NCBI GenBank assembly: GCA_907163345.1
Contig: CAJQUN010000056.1
Coordinates: 2,046,001 to 2,110,000, forward strand
Reading direction: 5' to 3'
DNA length: 64,000 nt
From: Haberlea rhodopensis
Lineage: Eukaryota > Streptophyta > Magnoliopsida > Lamiales > Gesneriaceae
Part shown: positions 1 through 11,224 of the stretch, in pieces
How positions within the stretch are numbered: the stretch's first letter is position 1
Layout of the letters: every line of letters starts with the position of its first letter
Notes under the pieces: model-generated
The model's database searches: none
What the model was told of the DNA's origin: nothing
The model's input: only the letters and a program-made list of their open reading frames with translations
Made by a program: the position numbers and the translations under genes

Positions 1-3000
1 TGGCAATGTTATGCGGTGTCATCGGCTGTCTGCTTGTGGCTAACTCAAATGGACTACGCCCAGTAGATTCGCTCCGCTGCAAATTATAAGAGAACTGGGC
101 AGTGTCTAAGAGTTTTGCCCAATCTCGCTGGATGGCACTCACATAGTGCCGTAAGTATAATTCCAGTAGCGCATTCACCCGCTCGGTCTGCCCATCCATT
201 TGCGGGTGGAAACTTGTTGAGAATGCAAGATCGGACCCCAAAAGCTTGAATAGCTCGGACCAAAACTTCCCCGTGAAGCGAGGGTCGCGATCACTCACAA
301 TGGTCTTCGGAATGCCCCAATGCTTGACCACGTGCTTAGTGAAAAGCTTGGTTGTGTCAACGGCAGTGATGTCTGGCGGTGCAGCAATAAAGATAGCATA
401 CTTAGAAAACCTGTCCACCACAACAATGATAGTCCCGCACTCTTCTGACTTGGGTAGTGCCGTAATGAAGTCCATTGATATGCTCTCGAACGGGTGCTTA
501 GGAATGGGAAGTGGTTGTAGGAGACCGGCTGGCTGCTGTTGTTCCACCTTGTCTTGTTGCCACACACGGCAAGTCCTCACATAGGCCTCCACATCCTCCC
601 GCATCCTTGGCCAATAATAAGAATCCTCCATGAGTGCCATAGTGCGATGCATCCCCGGGTGGCCCGCCCACTTTGTATCATGACACTCCTTGAGTATTTC
701 CCGGCGCAAATTTCCCCACTTGGGCACAAAGAGGCGGTCTCCCTTAGTGAATAGCAAGCCATCTCGAATCCAAAACCGTTGGGTTTTGCCTTCCCTAGCA
801 AAGTCCATGATGTTCCTTGCCATCGGGTCTTGATCAAGCCCTTCCCGTATGCAATCCTTCAACATGCTGGCGGGTTGGCTTATGGCTGCAAGCTCTACCT
901 TCCGGCTTAAGGCATCGGCTACACGATTGGTTGTCCTTGGCTTGTACTCCAATGTGTAGTCAAACTCCGCAAGAAACTCATGCCACCTTGCTTGCTTCGG
1001 AGTGAGCTTCTTTTGGGTTTGGAAGTAGCTTGTGGCAACATTGTCTGTCCGCACAATAAACTTGCTTCCAAGCAAGTAATGCCTCCATACTCGTAGACAA
1101 TGGACCACCACAGTCATCTCCTTCTCATGGACTGTCTAGCGCCGCTCGGCATCATTCAACTTGCGGCTCTCAAAGGCAATAGGATGCCCATTTTGCATAA
1201 GAACGCCCCCAATGGCATAGTCTGAGGCATCAGTGTGCACCTCGTATGGCTTTGTGTGATCCGGCAGGGCTAAGACTGGTTGCTCCGTCACCTTGATCTT
1301 TAGCTCTTCAAATGCTTCCCGGCACTTTGGATCCCACTCCCACTTCTTGTTCTTCTTCAAGAGATTAGTGAGGGGTGTGGCAATGTTAGAATACCCCTCT
1401 ATGAAGCGCCGATAATAGTTGGCTAGCCCCAGAAAAGATCGGAGTTGGGGCACATTGGTTGGAGCCTCCCAATCTCGTATGGCCTTCACCTTGGCCTCTT
1501 CCATCATGATATGCCCGGTCTTGATGTTGTGGCCCAAGAATGACACCTCATCTCGGGCAAAAGAGCACTTCTCCAATTTGATGTAAAGTTCATTCTCCCG
1601 AAGTGCCTGAAACACCTTTCTCAAATGCTCCACGTGTTCCTCCAACGTGGATGAGTAGATAACAATATCATCAAGGTAAACAACCACAAATTTATCCAAG
1701 TAAGGGTGGAATACCTTGTTCATGAGGGTGCAAAACGTGGCCGGGGCATTGGTGAGACCAAAGGGCATAACTAGAAATTCATAAGACCCGTACCTCGTCA
1801 CCATGGCGGTCTTTGGCTCGTCCCCTACGGCAATCCGCACTTGCCAATATCCGGACCGCAAGTCTATCTTTGAAAACCACTTGGCCCCTCCAAGTTGGTC
1901 GAACAACTCTCCAATGAGTGGTATAGGGTACTTGTTCCGGACCGTCAACTTGTTCAAGGCCCTATAGTCCACGCACATGCGTAGAGATCCGTCATGCTTC
2001 TTTTGAAAGAGCACTGGTGCACCATATGGGGACTTGGATGGCTGGATCATCCCCGCATCAAGTAGTTCTTTGAGTTGTTTCCTCAACTCCTCCAATTCAG
2101 GTGGTGCCATCCGATAGGGTGTGCGTGAGGGTGGGCTAGCATCCGCTACTAGCTCGATCTTATGGTCCACGTCCCTCCTTGGTGGTAGCTTCTTTGGGAG
2201 CTCCTTTGGCATAATGTCATTGAAGTCCTCAAGCACGACCTTGACTTCCATGGGCAACTCCCCCAAGCCCTCAGTCTTCGGCCCTTCGTCTATCTTAGGA
2301 AATATGGCATAGGTCTCCTCACTACGCCTAAGTCCCTTTGCGAATTGAATAGCCGACAACATGCTCGGCCCCTTGGCCTCCCTCTTGGCCGGTATAGTGC
2401 ATGGAGTGTTTGCATCAAGGATATATAAAGAGTCTGAAAATGGTAGAATGCAAGCTCGTACCTCATCGAGCCACTCTAGCCCAAGTACCATGTCATAGTC
2501 ATCCATGGGCACCACTATGTAGGAGACATATCCCTGCAATTCTCCTATCGTGGTCTTCACTCCCTTGGCCGCTCCGGCAATTGGTTTCGCCTTCGCATTT
2601 ACTGATTTGATTGATCCTCTGGTCGGAGTGATGGCAAGCCCCAGCTTCTTCGCCGCCTCCTCTCGGATGAAATTGTGTGTGGCTCCCGTATCCACCAATG
2701 CCTTGACTCTTTGTCCCCTAACCAAGGCATCCACAAACATAGACCCACCCTTGGGTCCTTTGGCGCGCTCCACCTTTGCTTTGACGGCATTGAGGAGCCG
2801 TAGAGATCCAATCTGTGTGCCCTCCTCCTGTGGCTCATCATCTTCATCTGCAAGAGCTGCTAGCTTGTTTACTTTTGGGCAATTGGCCATGAAGTGGTCG
2901 GTCTTGTGACAAAGGAAGCAAGTCCTTTCCCGGTCATTGGACCTATAGGTTGATGGTCTTGGTGCATTGCCCCTGTTGTAAGTTTGGCTTGTGTTTGACT

Positions 3001-3958
3001 GGTTGCCTCCCACACCTTTGCCCTTGTCATCCCTCTTGCCTTTGTTGTTGCCATCGTTGGAGGACCGCAACTCAATAAGGCTCTCGGCATAAGCGATAGC
3101 CGTAGCCAAATCCTGCACTTGTCTGCGTTGGAGCTCTTGTTTTGCCCATGGCCTGAGCCCATCAAGGAAAGCGAAGAATGCCTCACGATCAATCAACTCT
3201 GGAATCTCCAATATGATCTCTTGGAACTCCTTGATGTACTCTTTTATAGTTTTGTTGTGTGTGAGCCGTCTTAGGCGTCCTCGAGCCTCATACTCCACAT
3301 TCTCGGGATAGAATTGCTGCTTGAGCTCGGCTTTGAAGTCTTCCCATGTATTCATGCGGCATGTGCCTCGCTCAATATCGGCGTGTCGCCTCCTCCACCA
3401 TAGAGTTGCTGTGTCGGTCAGGAATAGGGGCGCTGTGCGAATCTTGGCCTCGTTGTCCCGTACATTCGAGGCTGCAAAGTATTGCTCCAAGTTCCATAGA
3501 AAGTTGTCAAGTTCCTTAGCATTGCGAGTCCCATTGTATGGTCTTGGCCTTGGAACATCGATCCTGGTTGGTGCCGTGGTCACATGATCCCCCGCATTGG
3601 CCATGTCCCTTTTGCATATAACCATGTCGTCCTTGAGAGTTTTGAACTCTTCTTGCAAGGCCTCAATCATGCCCCTAAACTCATCGAATTGATTTTTCAC
3701 ATCAAAATTGAAAGAGTTAATTTGTTGGAGTACCTAACCTTGAAACTCCTCCCCCGAGGTGTTTTCTTCAAGTTCCCGCACCCTCTCGGCCACATCCTCG
3801 AAGGCTTGGGAGTGATCCGCCATGTATTGCTCCAGTCGGATCATCCGGTTCTCCATGCCACCCATAAAGTCGACCGAGGGTTCCCTTGACTGGCCTCGGC
3901 CCTTCCTCGGTGCCTTTTCTGGCTTCTCGGGTTGTTGGACCACCCCTGAGTCCGACAT
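1..3958 (-). pseudogene. gag-pol polyprotein of gypsy element, two in-frame TAG stops
   Basis: One frame runs from an ATG at 3958 (MSDSG...) to the window edge, broken only by TAG at 3736-3734 near the gag N-terminus and TAG at 1138-1136 in RNase H. Visible in order: gag capsid region; a CCHC knuckle (CFLCHKTDHFMANC, about 2900); protease with DTGA (about 2695); reverse transcriptase with YLDD (about 1665); RNase H ending in DALSR (about 910); integrase. The integrase core keeps its three acidic residues: D in MDFITALP, D in SDRDPRF, and E in DGQTERVN. The zinc-binding part reads C-R-V-W, so the last cysteine of its HHCC site is replaced by tryptophan. The RNase H TAG sits where relatives usually have tyrosine. 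Long open stretches either side of each stop suggest recent point mutations. A polyprotein start other than 3958 is possible. Confidence 0.9.
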
Positions 3959-4019
3959 TCTTTCTTCTAGCAAACACCAACGAACAACCTTGAGTGCGGA
4001 AGCTTTAAGAGCCGACCTA

Positions 4020-4032
4020 GGCTCTGATACCA
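4020..4032 (-). promoter_or_regulatory. Primer-binding site, initiator-Met tRNA type
   Basis: The minus strand reads TGGTATCAGAGCC, the complement of the plant initiator-Met tRNA 3' end. It lies two bases inside the LTR edge, the usual place for priming minus-strand DNA synthesis. Confidence 0.9.
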
Positions 4033-4034
4033 CT

Positions 4035-4515
4035 TGTCACGGGATGAGAGCTTTCACCCAAACTTCCTCGAACTCGTGCGGCACTTGACTAGTAACCCCG
4101 CGTCGCTAGCAAGTCAGCCTTCCTCCCGAGTTGGTTGCTAAAGTGCTAGAAAGAGAGAACACAAAGAGATTTGAGAGAATGCTTTGTATTGCTTGAATAC
4201 TTGATTGAAAACTTGATGGTTACAAATGAACTCCTCCCCCCTATATATACAAGTTCACCTCCTTAATGGACGGTGATGATCAATTTGATCTAATGGCTAG
4301 AAATGATCTTCTAGGATGTTCCACAAATCTACAAGCTTCTACATACTTCTACTATTTCTATAAGGTTCTAGAATGACCTACAAAAGAATGTACAAGGAAT
4401 GTCTAGAATATTCCGGGGTGCTCCAAAGTGTTCTTCAAGCTTCCGGGAGCTTCCGGATGTCCCAAAGCCTCTCCAATGTATGCCGGAATCTTCTAGAAAG
4501 TTGCGGGTCGTGACA
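4035..4515 (-). repeat. 5' LTR of left-edge gypsy element (481 bp)
   Basis: The LTR begins TGTCACG and ends CGTGACA in plus orientation, a 7-bp terminal inverted repeat with the canonical TG...CA ends. It abuts the primer-binding site through a two-base spacer. A TATA-like motif lies inside on the minus strand, in the direction of gag-pol. Confidence 0.85.
4241..4250 (-). promoter_or_regulatory. TATA box of gypsy 5' LTR
   Basis: The minus strand reads GTATATATAG, about 265 bp into the LTR in coding direction and upstream of gag. Position and sequence fit the LTR core promoter; no transcript evidence is available. Confidence 0.55.
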
Positions 4516-5688
4516 CTATGCACTAAATTTGAGCCCTGAGATTTTCTCATTAATTGTAAAATATTATTTTCCTCATGGCCACCATCTTTCCCAGAGCTTG
4601 TCATTTACTTCCACTCGGAATAGATGCCGTTAAAAAGTAAGGGAGGCAGGGAGTGCCTACACTTCAAGGAATACTAGCAAGATCACACATAACAGACGTG
4701 ATAGCTTGACCCTTGCCTACAAAACGTCTGGGACGAGACGTAGAGATTGAGCAGCACTTACTTCTAAACTTCAAGTTTTGGTTTTACATTTTTTGTTTTA
4801 TTTTTATATTTTTGGGTTTTCTTGCAGGTCTGTCTAAATATTTGGAGGCCTTGTGATTTTTCCCTACTTTTAACAGGTTTGTCACATGTTTCCCAATGAC
4901 TCTTTTAGGTCTTTTTGGTTTCTCATATCATTAGGATCTTGACCAAAATCGTATTGTTGCTAGACTATATTATATGTTTATTTTCTCTAAAAAAAAAATT
5001 CCAGATTAATGTTCCAAAAGGCGTCTAGGAAGTAGGAACAACTGTCATGAGCACATTCCTCGTCTTGTTTGGCAAGAGACTCAAGTGAATGTCTATGAAG
5101 GTCTCTGGAGACGTGCCAATTTTCGTGAATGATTGACAGCATAGCAGTCTACATTTGAAATTGCAGCATTTGTGCTTACTTTTGGTGTTTGAGGTTTGTG
5201 GATCAGTCCATAGTAAGCTATGTGTACTCCAGCTCCACCAGCTGCAAGAACTATGTTCATGCTTTCATCACTGAAACGTTCCAGCGCTTAGTTTGTTGCA
5301 GATGCTATCTCGGATCGAAGCGCCGGGGTGTATCTATTATATTTAAATCATTCGTGTGCGGTTATAATTATTTTGTGTATGCCAAATAAGGTGATCGTTG
5401 GCACCGCGCGTCTTGCGCGATGCAAGAAGAACTAGGTTGATAGTAACGGTCTAAAGAATTTCTATTAATATTTATAGTGCCAATAAAAGGGCAACTTTCT
5501 TTCATTGTGATTTTTCTTCTTTCCCTTTGAGTTGTGCTTTGTTCTGATTTTGGCACGAACATTTGTTGGAAATTAGTTGTTTATATCAGGGATAAAATTT
5601 GGACAAAATTTTACAACTGCGATGGTCAATATTCTTATGTTCTTTTGGTTGTATGTGGACGGTTGAAACTTGATAGCTGTAGATGCCT
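4516..5688. other. Intergenic, nothing recognised
   Basis: AT-rich DNA with poly-T and poly-A runs. The only open frames are under 70 codons and show no recognisable domain. A plus-strand stretch near 5189-5389 is open but matches nothing I know. Confidence 0.5.
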
Positions 5689-6454
5689 CCATAGTTATTA
5701 AAGGCGCATAGCGCACTAAAGCGCTAAGGGGTCCTGGGGCTATAGCGCATAGCGCGACGCGAAGCGCGCGCTTTACTAAAGTAAAGCGCAATAGCTTATA
5801 TATTTTTAATGCATCAGAAGTATCCATAAAATTTAATTAAACTCATTAGCAACAATTAGCATTATGCTTTAGCAATGTTGATAGCTTAGCAATAAAATTT
5901 TGCTATATTCTCAAGTGTTTGTCAAACCTTGATTGAATTGACTTATTGGCGATTGTGATGACTGATAAACTTTGTCACATAAAAATTGAAGGAAAGAAAA
6001 TATAAAACAAGAAAGGAGAATCAATCCAAAAATAAATAACAATTTGAGATGAAAAAAGGAAATGAAATAATGCAATGTAATTTTGAAGAAAAAGAAAAAT
6101 AAAAATAGAGCATTTGAACACATCAACCTGCTTATCCGTTGGAGGCGACTGGAGGCTGGAGTGTTTATGCAACAAGACTTTATGTAACAGTAATCCTAAA
6201 ACTCTCTAACTTAACCATAATATTCTTTAACTTGGGCTTATTTTTAATAAGCTCAACCTTAGCAACATATTTTGATAACCTGACATCCCCAATTTTCAAG
6301 CCTTAGCAAAGGCGCTATAGCAGACGCCTTGGCTAATTGAAAAAGCGCAGATAGCACACATAGCACGCGCTTTGCCAAAACACGAGGCGCAAGACCCGCG
6401 CCTCGCTTCGCCTTGAGCTTTAGCGCACGCTATGTGATCTTTTAATAACTATGG
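5689..6454. mobile_element. Non-autonomous TIR DNA transposon, 766 bp
   Basis: Perfect 14-bp terminal inverted repeats CCATAGTTATTAAA (5689-5702 and 6441-6454), followed by imperfectly paired GCGC-rich subterminal sequence (GGCGCATAGCGC at the left, GCGCACGCTATG at the right). Flanks are ATGCCT (5683-5688) and ATGCAT (6455-6460), a probable decayed target duplication. There is no transposase; the interior is AT-rich. Both ends carry many GCGC/AGCGC motifs, typical of subterminal transposase-binding repeats. The superfamily is not clear; hAT-like or Mutator-like are both possible. Confidence 0.75.
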
Positions 6455-6874
6455 ATGCATCTATAATTTGGTCCATATGATGCACTAATTTCATTCTTTT
6501 TTTCCCGTTGTGGTTCTTGTTTGTGCTAGGGGGAGGTGAATGTTTATACATGCAGTTATATTTTTGCATTTATTGTATTAATGATGCTCTTTTATTAAGT
6601 TGGTGCATGTAACTGCATTTATGCTTATCAAATATAACTTCATTTATGCTTATCACGTTTTGAATCATATATTGGTATTTTTCCCCATTGTGTGGGATCC
6701 AAACCGAGTGACTCAAGTATCTTCGAATGTAAGTATCCTCTTGTGAACTGGTAAGGGGGGCCATCAAGAAATTTGCATCAGAAGCTCGAGGTCATTACGC
6801 CTTTAAGCCGAATCATCCACCTCAATTTTCTCTACTGCGTATTGTCAGGGATGCAGTTGTCAGGTCTCCTAACA
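6455..6874. other. Intergenic, nothing recognised
   Basis: AT-rich DNA between two DNA transposons. No supported gene, RNA or repeat seen. CCTAACA at 6868-6874 is the left target duplication of the next element. Confidence 0.5.
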
Positions 6875-7455
6875 GTGGTTTTATTGTTGCTGCCTTTAAG
6901 GGCACTGCCCTCAGGCAGGGACGAAACCAGGATTTTGTTGTTGGGTGGGCTAAACTACGTATAATATAAAAATTTGTACATAGGATTAATTGTTTTTTTT
7001 TTTGTTTTAAAAAAAAAACAATTATTTGAGCTAAGCCCAAATGATAAGGACACCATCAAAAATATCTCCCAATAATTCTTGTTCGCCCTTCTTCTCTGTT
7101 CATCAATGGTGGATTCACAGTGAACTCCCCCACTATCGATCCACACAGCCAGGGCTTCAAACAGGAGGTGGCTAGCCTATAATAGTCAACACTTCAATTC
7201 CCTTCTTCTCAGTTCATCATTGACAGGATTCACTGGGAACTCACCCATCATCGATCCACACAAAGCCAGGGCTCCAACCATGGGGTGGAGCCTGGGCTGA
7301 AGCCCAGGCTAGCCACCCCCTGGTTTCGTCCCTGCCCTCAGGGGCATCATCCATCATCCATTTGGAATCTTTTTTTCTTTTTTAAAAAAAGATTCCAAAT
7401 GAATGGTGATGATGCCCCTAAGGGCACTACCCTTAAGGGCATCATCAAACAAACC
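6875..7455. mobile_element. Foldback MITE, split by a hAT MITE
   Basis: The two arms pair over about 75 bp. The left arm is 6875-6915 plus 7343-7373 and the right arm is 7388-7455; both contain CTTTAAGGG/CCCTTAAGG, a GGGGCATCATC block and ATTTGGAATC beside a T7/A7 core. Flanking CCTAACA occurs on both sides (6868-6874 and 7456-7462), a candidate 7-bp target duplication. The pairing makes sense only if 6916-7342 is removed, which shows the inner element arrived later. Confidence 0.75.
6916..7334. mobile_element. hAT-type MITE (419 bp) with 8-bp target duplication
   Basis: Terminal inverted repeats CAGGGACGAAACCAGG (6916-6931) and its exact complement (7319-7334). Both are flanked by CCCTCAGG (6908-6915 and 7335-7342). 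An 8-bp target duplication with CAGGG ends is diagnostic of the hAT superfamily. No transposase is encoded. The interior holds a T/A-rich hairpin near 6990-7025 and two imperfect direct repeats of about 65 bp (7090-7155 and 7205-7275) that share GATCCACACA and CCAGGGCT. Confidence 0.9.
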
Positions 7456-7668
7456 CCTAACAATATGGGAACCAGAGCCGATATTAATACGAAACTCGTA
7501 CATAGTTGAAAATTTCCCCAAAAATATCTTCTTATCCAGTTACATCTGGATGGACACATATTTTTTTTTATAATTTGATAATAAAGTTTAGAAATTATAT
7601 TTTTAACTCCATATTTTTTAATTTCTACAGTATTTAATTGATATTTACATGCATCGCATACGTACTTC

Positions 7669-8049
7669 ATGTTAGTTATCAATAAAGGTCCTGATGCATA
7701 TGTTTATGCCACTTTACTAGATGGATGTATAAGGAGTGGTAATTTTGAGGATGCAAAGAAACTCTTTGATGACATTATCAATAAGGGTATGGATCCTTGG
7801 CTTGTGGGGTACAATGCTATGCTTAAGGGCTATTTTAAATTTGGGATGATAAAAGATGCAGTCCTTTGTATAAGTAAAATGACCAAAAGAAACATTAAGC
7901 CAGATGAATTTACTTACTCTACGATTATTGATGGATACATAAAGCAAAATGATTTTTGTAGTGCATTATCAATGTTTAGCCAGATGCTAAAACGAAATCA
8001 TGCACCAAATGGCGTGAGGATGAAGAACTATGATGACTATACCTTCTGA
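7669..8049 (+). pseudogene. Pentatricopeptide repeat (PPR) protein fragment
   Basis: A 126-codon open frame contains three consecutive 35-residue P-type PPR motifs, starting about residues 8, 43 and 78. Each has the paired-helix pattern, for example YATLLDGCIRSGNFEDAKKLF then YNAMLKGYFKFGMIKDAV. PPR proteins bind organellar RNA one base per repeat and normally have ten or more repeats plus a mitochondrial or plastid transit peptide. This piece has neither: it starts inside the repeat array just after AT-rich DNA and ends at TGA right after the third repeat. It is most likely an exon-sized remnant of a larger gene, perhaps disrupted by the transposons on its left. A functional short protein is unlikely. 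Confidence 0.75.
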
Positions 8050-9357
8050 CTCCTCATAGAATCTTGCTGGAAGCTGACTGGATATCAAGTTGGATCCAGT
8101 CTTCTTTTTTGGCATAATCTTATCCTGAAATATTTGTTATATTACATTTTACATGGGCTTATGTACATATCTTGATACTTGTGGTTGATATAATTTCAGG
8201 TGAAAGTAATTGAGACTCTTACCTGTCATTTAAGGTGTATAAAAATTCTCTGAAAGATCATTATTGATGGTTCGTAGAAAGAGCAACTTTTGTTCTCTGA
8301 GTTTTTAAATAACCATTTCAGTTCCCTTGTTTCTTCCAATATGTTAATCTTCCCTCCCTCTGGAATAAGATTTCCTTTCATTAAGTTCGATATTCCCTTG
8401 ACAAATAACCTAGATCAAGGCTTTTCCCTATGCATGGAGAATCTAAATGGTGCGGTTTTGCAGGATAGGCCCTTTACGAATTCATCGGCATGAATGCCTA
8501 TTCTTTACCATGAATCTGGACACAACCAGGGGTGCCAGTCTCGTTTTCTAAGTTAAAATTTGTTTTGAACGCTCCCTGCAGAATCTAGTTTCTCATTTTC
8601 AAGCAGACCATTGTGAGGACTCCCTGCAGAATCTAGTTTCTAACTATGATATTGGTTTCAACTTCACCTTAACAGGTTATATAATGAAAACTTAAAAGTT
8701 AAGAGGGACAACTTTTTTTTTTCGTTCTTTAAACCACGAGAACGTACATAACGAGTGAGCAACACACTCCTAACAATTGTCAGCACAGGGAGGATGATCT
8801 GCCCTTGGTCAGGATTGATGCTATTTACGAGGGAGAAATTAAGAAATAACCTCTATTTTACACGCTGTTTTGATAAATGACCTCCCCATTTTAAAATCGT
8901 AACAATATACTATTTTGCCCTTAATTACAACACATTTTAACCTTAATCTCATCTTTTTCCCTCACCATGTTCTTTTCGGATAGCGACCTCCCGTCTGCAA
9001 CCTCTCTTCCACCATCAACTGCAATCCTTCGCCCTATTTGTGGGTACCTCACGGTCGTTGCTTCCCACACCTTCACTTCCATTGAAGTCATCGACGTTGG
9101 GCATTGTCCGTAACACCTCTTGCTACTTAATACATACACAATAGAACATTCAACTTCCATCATCTTATCATTCCCCCAACATTTCCCTTCAAAATAAATT
9201 ATAGTCACTTTTAATCAATTTTGCTTTCCTCCATCCAGCAACCCTCTCATGTCGGAACTTTGAGGCAATTTCCAGGTGTGCACTAGATGTTGTGTAAAGA
9301 AAAAAGATACACAGGTGAAGGTGAATTCCATGGATTTAGACACCTTTAACACCTTAT
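8050..9357. other. Intergenic, short direct repeat only
   Basis: No supported gene. A 23-base stretch starting CTCCCTGCAGAATCTAG occurs at about 8572 and again at about 8620, a short local duplication. An open minus-strand frame (8921-9208) shows no domain. Confidence 0.5.
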
Positions 9358-9460
9358 CATTTGAGTCCATGTAATGGAGAGCACCATGCCCACCATGCTT
9401 AAAATCGGTACCACCACCTGGGCACGCAAGCTTGGTATGGAGTACAATACTGTACCAAAT
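9358..9460 (-). pseudogene. PMT methyltransferase exon 2 fragment (copy 1)
   Basis: The minus strand after a splice acceptor (CAG, 9461-9463) encodes IWYS-VLHTKLA, then PGGGTDFKHG and GALHYMD. These match the plant PMT family (putative S-adenosylmethionine-dependent methyltransferases, DUF248, Golgi pectin methylation). The middle of the exon is deleted and the donor at about 9357 has decayed from GT to AT. It keeps the GGGT motif that the two later copies have lost, so it is an independent duplicate. Confidence 0.75.
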
Positions 9461-10045
9461 CTGCAAAACAAAGCAATATAATGTGATAAAAAGAATGGAA
9501 GTCTGTGTACCCAGATAAGCAGATATAGCAAAAATTCCTCTTTCAAGTGAAAATTGATCTGAGCTTCATGCTGATCTTTTGGACAGTGACATGGTTAACA
9601 TATCCCTATCAAACAGAAAACCACCGAAGCTAGCAACTCACATCCAACATCCAAAATAACTCTGGTGCATTTTCCCAATGCAATGTCAGGCACAGACCGC
9701 ATTAGCCTACGAGCACGTGTTCATATAATGCGAGTATAAATATCGACGTCACACATAGGTATTGTCATTTTAGATATTCGCAAATTTGACAAGGTACTTT
9801 ACAACTAGCATTACAGTATGTGAATAAGCCATGTTATTTATTTAATTTATATACTTTAAATAAAAATACAGTAAACACAGGAATATGGAAGGGTCAAGAA
9901 ATAAAACAAGATTAATACTCTCGGCCAGTAAACCAGAATTAAATGCAGATAACCAATTTCCAGGTGTGTATTAGATTTTGCGTAAAGAAAAAAGATACAC
10001 AGGTGAAGGTGAATTCCATGGATTTAGACACCTTTGACATCTTAC

Positions 10046-10509
10046 CATTTGAATCGATGTATGGAGAGCACCATGCTTAAACGGGAAGGTAAGGTACTAC
10101 TCGCCACTATTTTAACCCAATTCTGGTATCCTATAACTTCCGCAAGCTTGGTGTGGAGTATATTACTGTACCGAATCTGTAAAACAAAACGATAGAAGAT
10201 GTTATAAATAGAATGGAAAAAAACAAAGAAAAAACAATAGAATCTCCTTTTGAAATACTTTACCTTTTCCCAACTTGTAGGCCACTCAATTGGATGTCGA
10301 TATCGCTCAGGAAGCGGAACAAGACAAGTAGGAGGATTGTTGGGGTAGTGCCTTTCCCTGTGTTCATAGTGCTTCATAGCTGGAAATTTCTTAATTATAG
10401 CTAAGCTAGCAAGGCATGGTATGTAATCTGGCCCAGCTAGAGGTGTTGCTAAGTTTCCAACTACAGTTATTCTTATCCTCCGATTGGGAGGATTTTGTTT
10501 GGGCATCAT
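10046..10509 (-). pseudogene. PMT methyltransferase pseudogene exons (block A)
   Basis: Exon 1 piece (10509-10264) encodes GPDYIPCLASLA, EHRERHYPNNPPTCLVPLPE and IEWPTSWEK, then a GT donor (GTAAAG). Exon 2 piece (10176-10046), after a CAG acceptor, encodes HTKLAEV and GYQNWVK and a shortened KHGAL. These are the N-terminal signature blocks of plant PMT proteins (type II Golgi membrane proteins of about 600-800 residues that methylesterify pectin). An in-frame TAG follows the GYQNWVK block, the GGGT glycine loop is deleted and the membrane anchor is absent, so it cannot make an enzyme. The sequence before the first recognisable PMT residue (MMPKQNPPN...) is not from this family, which suggests an exon piece fused to other DNA. 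Confidence 0.8.
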
Positions 10510-11056
10510 TCACATTCTTTGACTGTCGCATGAGTTGAAAAGGGAACATTTTGGGTTGTAGATTTATCCAAAACCTCTGATTCAGCTCCAGAAGGAAGCC
10601 TCTCCCTGTGTTCATAGTGCTTCATAGATGGAAATTTCTTAATTACAGCTAAGCTAGCAAGGCATGGTATGTAATCTGGCCCAGCTAGAGGTGTTGCTAA
10701 GTTTCCAACTACAGTTATTCTTATCCTCTGATTGGGAGGATTTTGTTTGGGCATCATTCACATTCTTTGACTGTCGCTTGAGTTGAAAAGGGAACATTTT
10801 GGGTTGTAGATTCATCCAAAACCTCTGATTCAGCTCCAGAAGGAAGCCTCTCCCTGTGCTTCATAGCAAGGCATGGTATGTAATCTGGCCCAGATAGAGG
10901 TGTTGCTAAGTTTCCAACTACAGTTATTCTTATCCTCTGATTGGGAGGATTTTGTTTGGGCATCATTCACATTCTTTGACTGTTGCTTGAGTTGAAAAGG
11001 GAACATTTCGGGTTGTAGATTAATCCAAAACCTATGATTCAGCTCCAGAAGGAAAA
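10356..11056. repeat. Three tandem 248-bp copies of a PMT exon 1 segment
   Basis: CCCTGTG followed by the exon 1 coding sequence and its flank recurs at 10356, 10604 and 10852, an exact 248-bp spacing. Copy 3 is shortened by about 40 bp (part of the LAxIKKFPxMKHYEHRE region is missing). Block B has only one copy (from 14631), so the amplification followed the A/B split. Unit 1 has more differences from the others. Confidence 0.9.
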
Positions 11057-11224
11057 GCCTCACGGAGCACGTCCTTTTTCCTGATGATACTGATCTATCT
11101 CCTCATCCTTCTTGTCAACCATATGTCCTCAGTTCCACTCTCTTCCTTTTCCCCCATCTTTTGTCTCACTTGATTCTTAAATAATGATGGAAGGTTTAAT
11201 ATTAGATGACACATACAAAAGTAG

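Larger units (their letters stand above)
1..4515 (-). mobile_element. Ty3/gypsy LTR retrotransposon, 5' part (cut by window edge)
   Basis: On the minus strand the order is LTR (4515-4035), primer-binding site, gag, protease, reverse transcriptase, RNase H, integrase; the reading frame is still open at base 1. This domain order, with integrase after RNase H, defines the Ty3/gypsy superfamily. The 3' LTR and the left target duplication lie outside the window. The five bases right of the LTR, CTATG (4516-4520), are the candidate target duplication but cannot be paired. The coding region is more GC-rich than its surroundings, so it is probably not very old, although two in-frame stops show it is no longer autonomous. 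Confidence 0.95.

Noticed and set aside
5911..6175. Phe-rich open frames suggesting membrane peptides
   Set aside because: Arise from A-rich interior DNA of a non-autonomous transposon; low complexity.
10213..10404. Short plus-strand frame opposite PMT exon 1
   Set aside because: Antisense to a recognisable coding exon.
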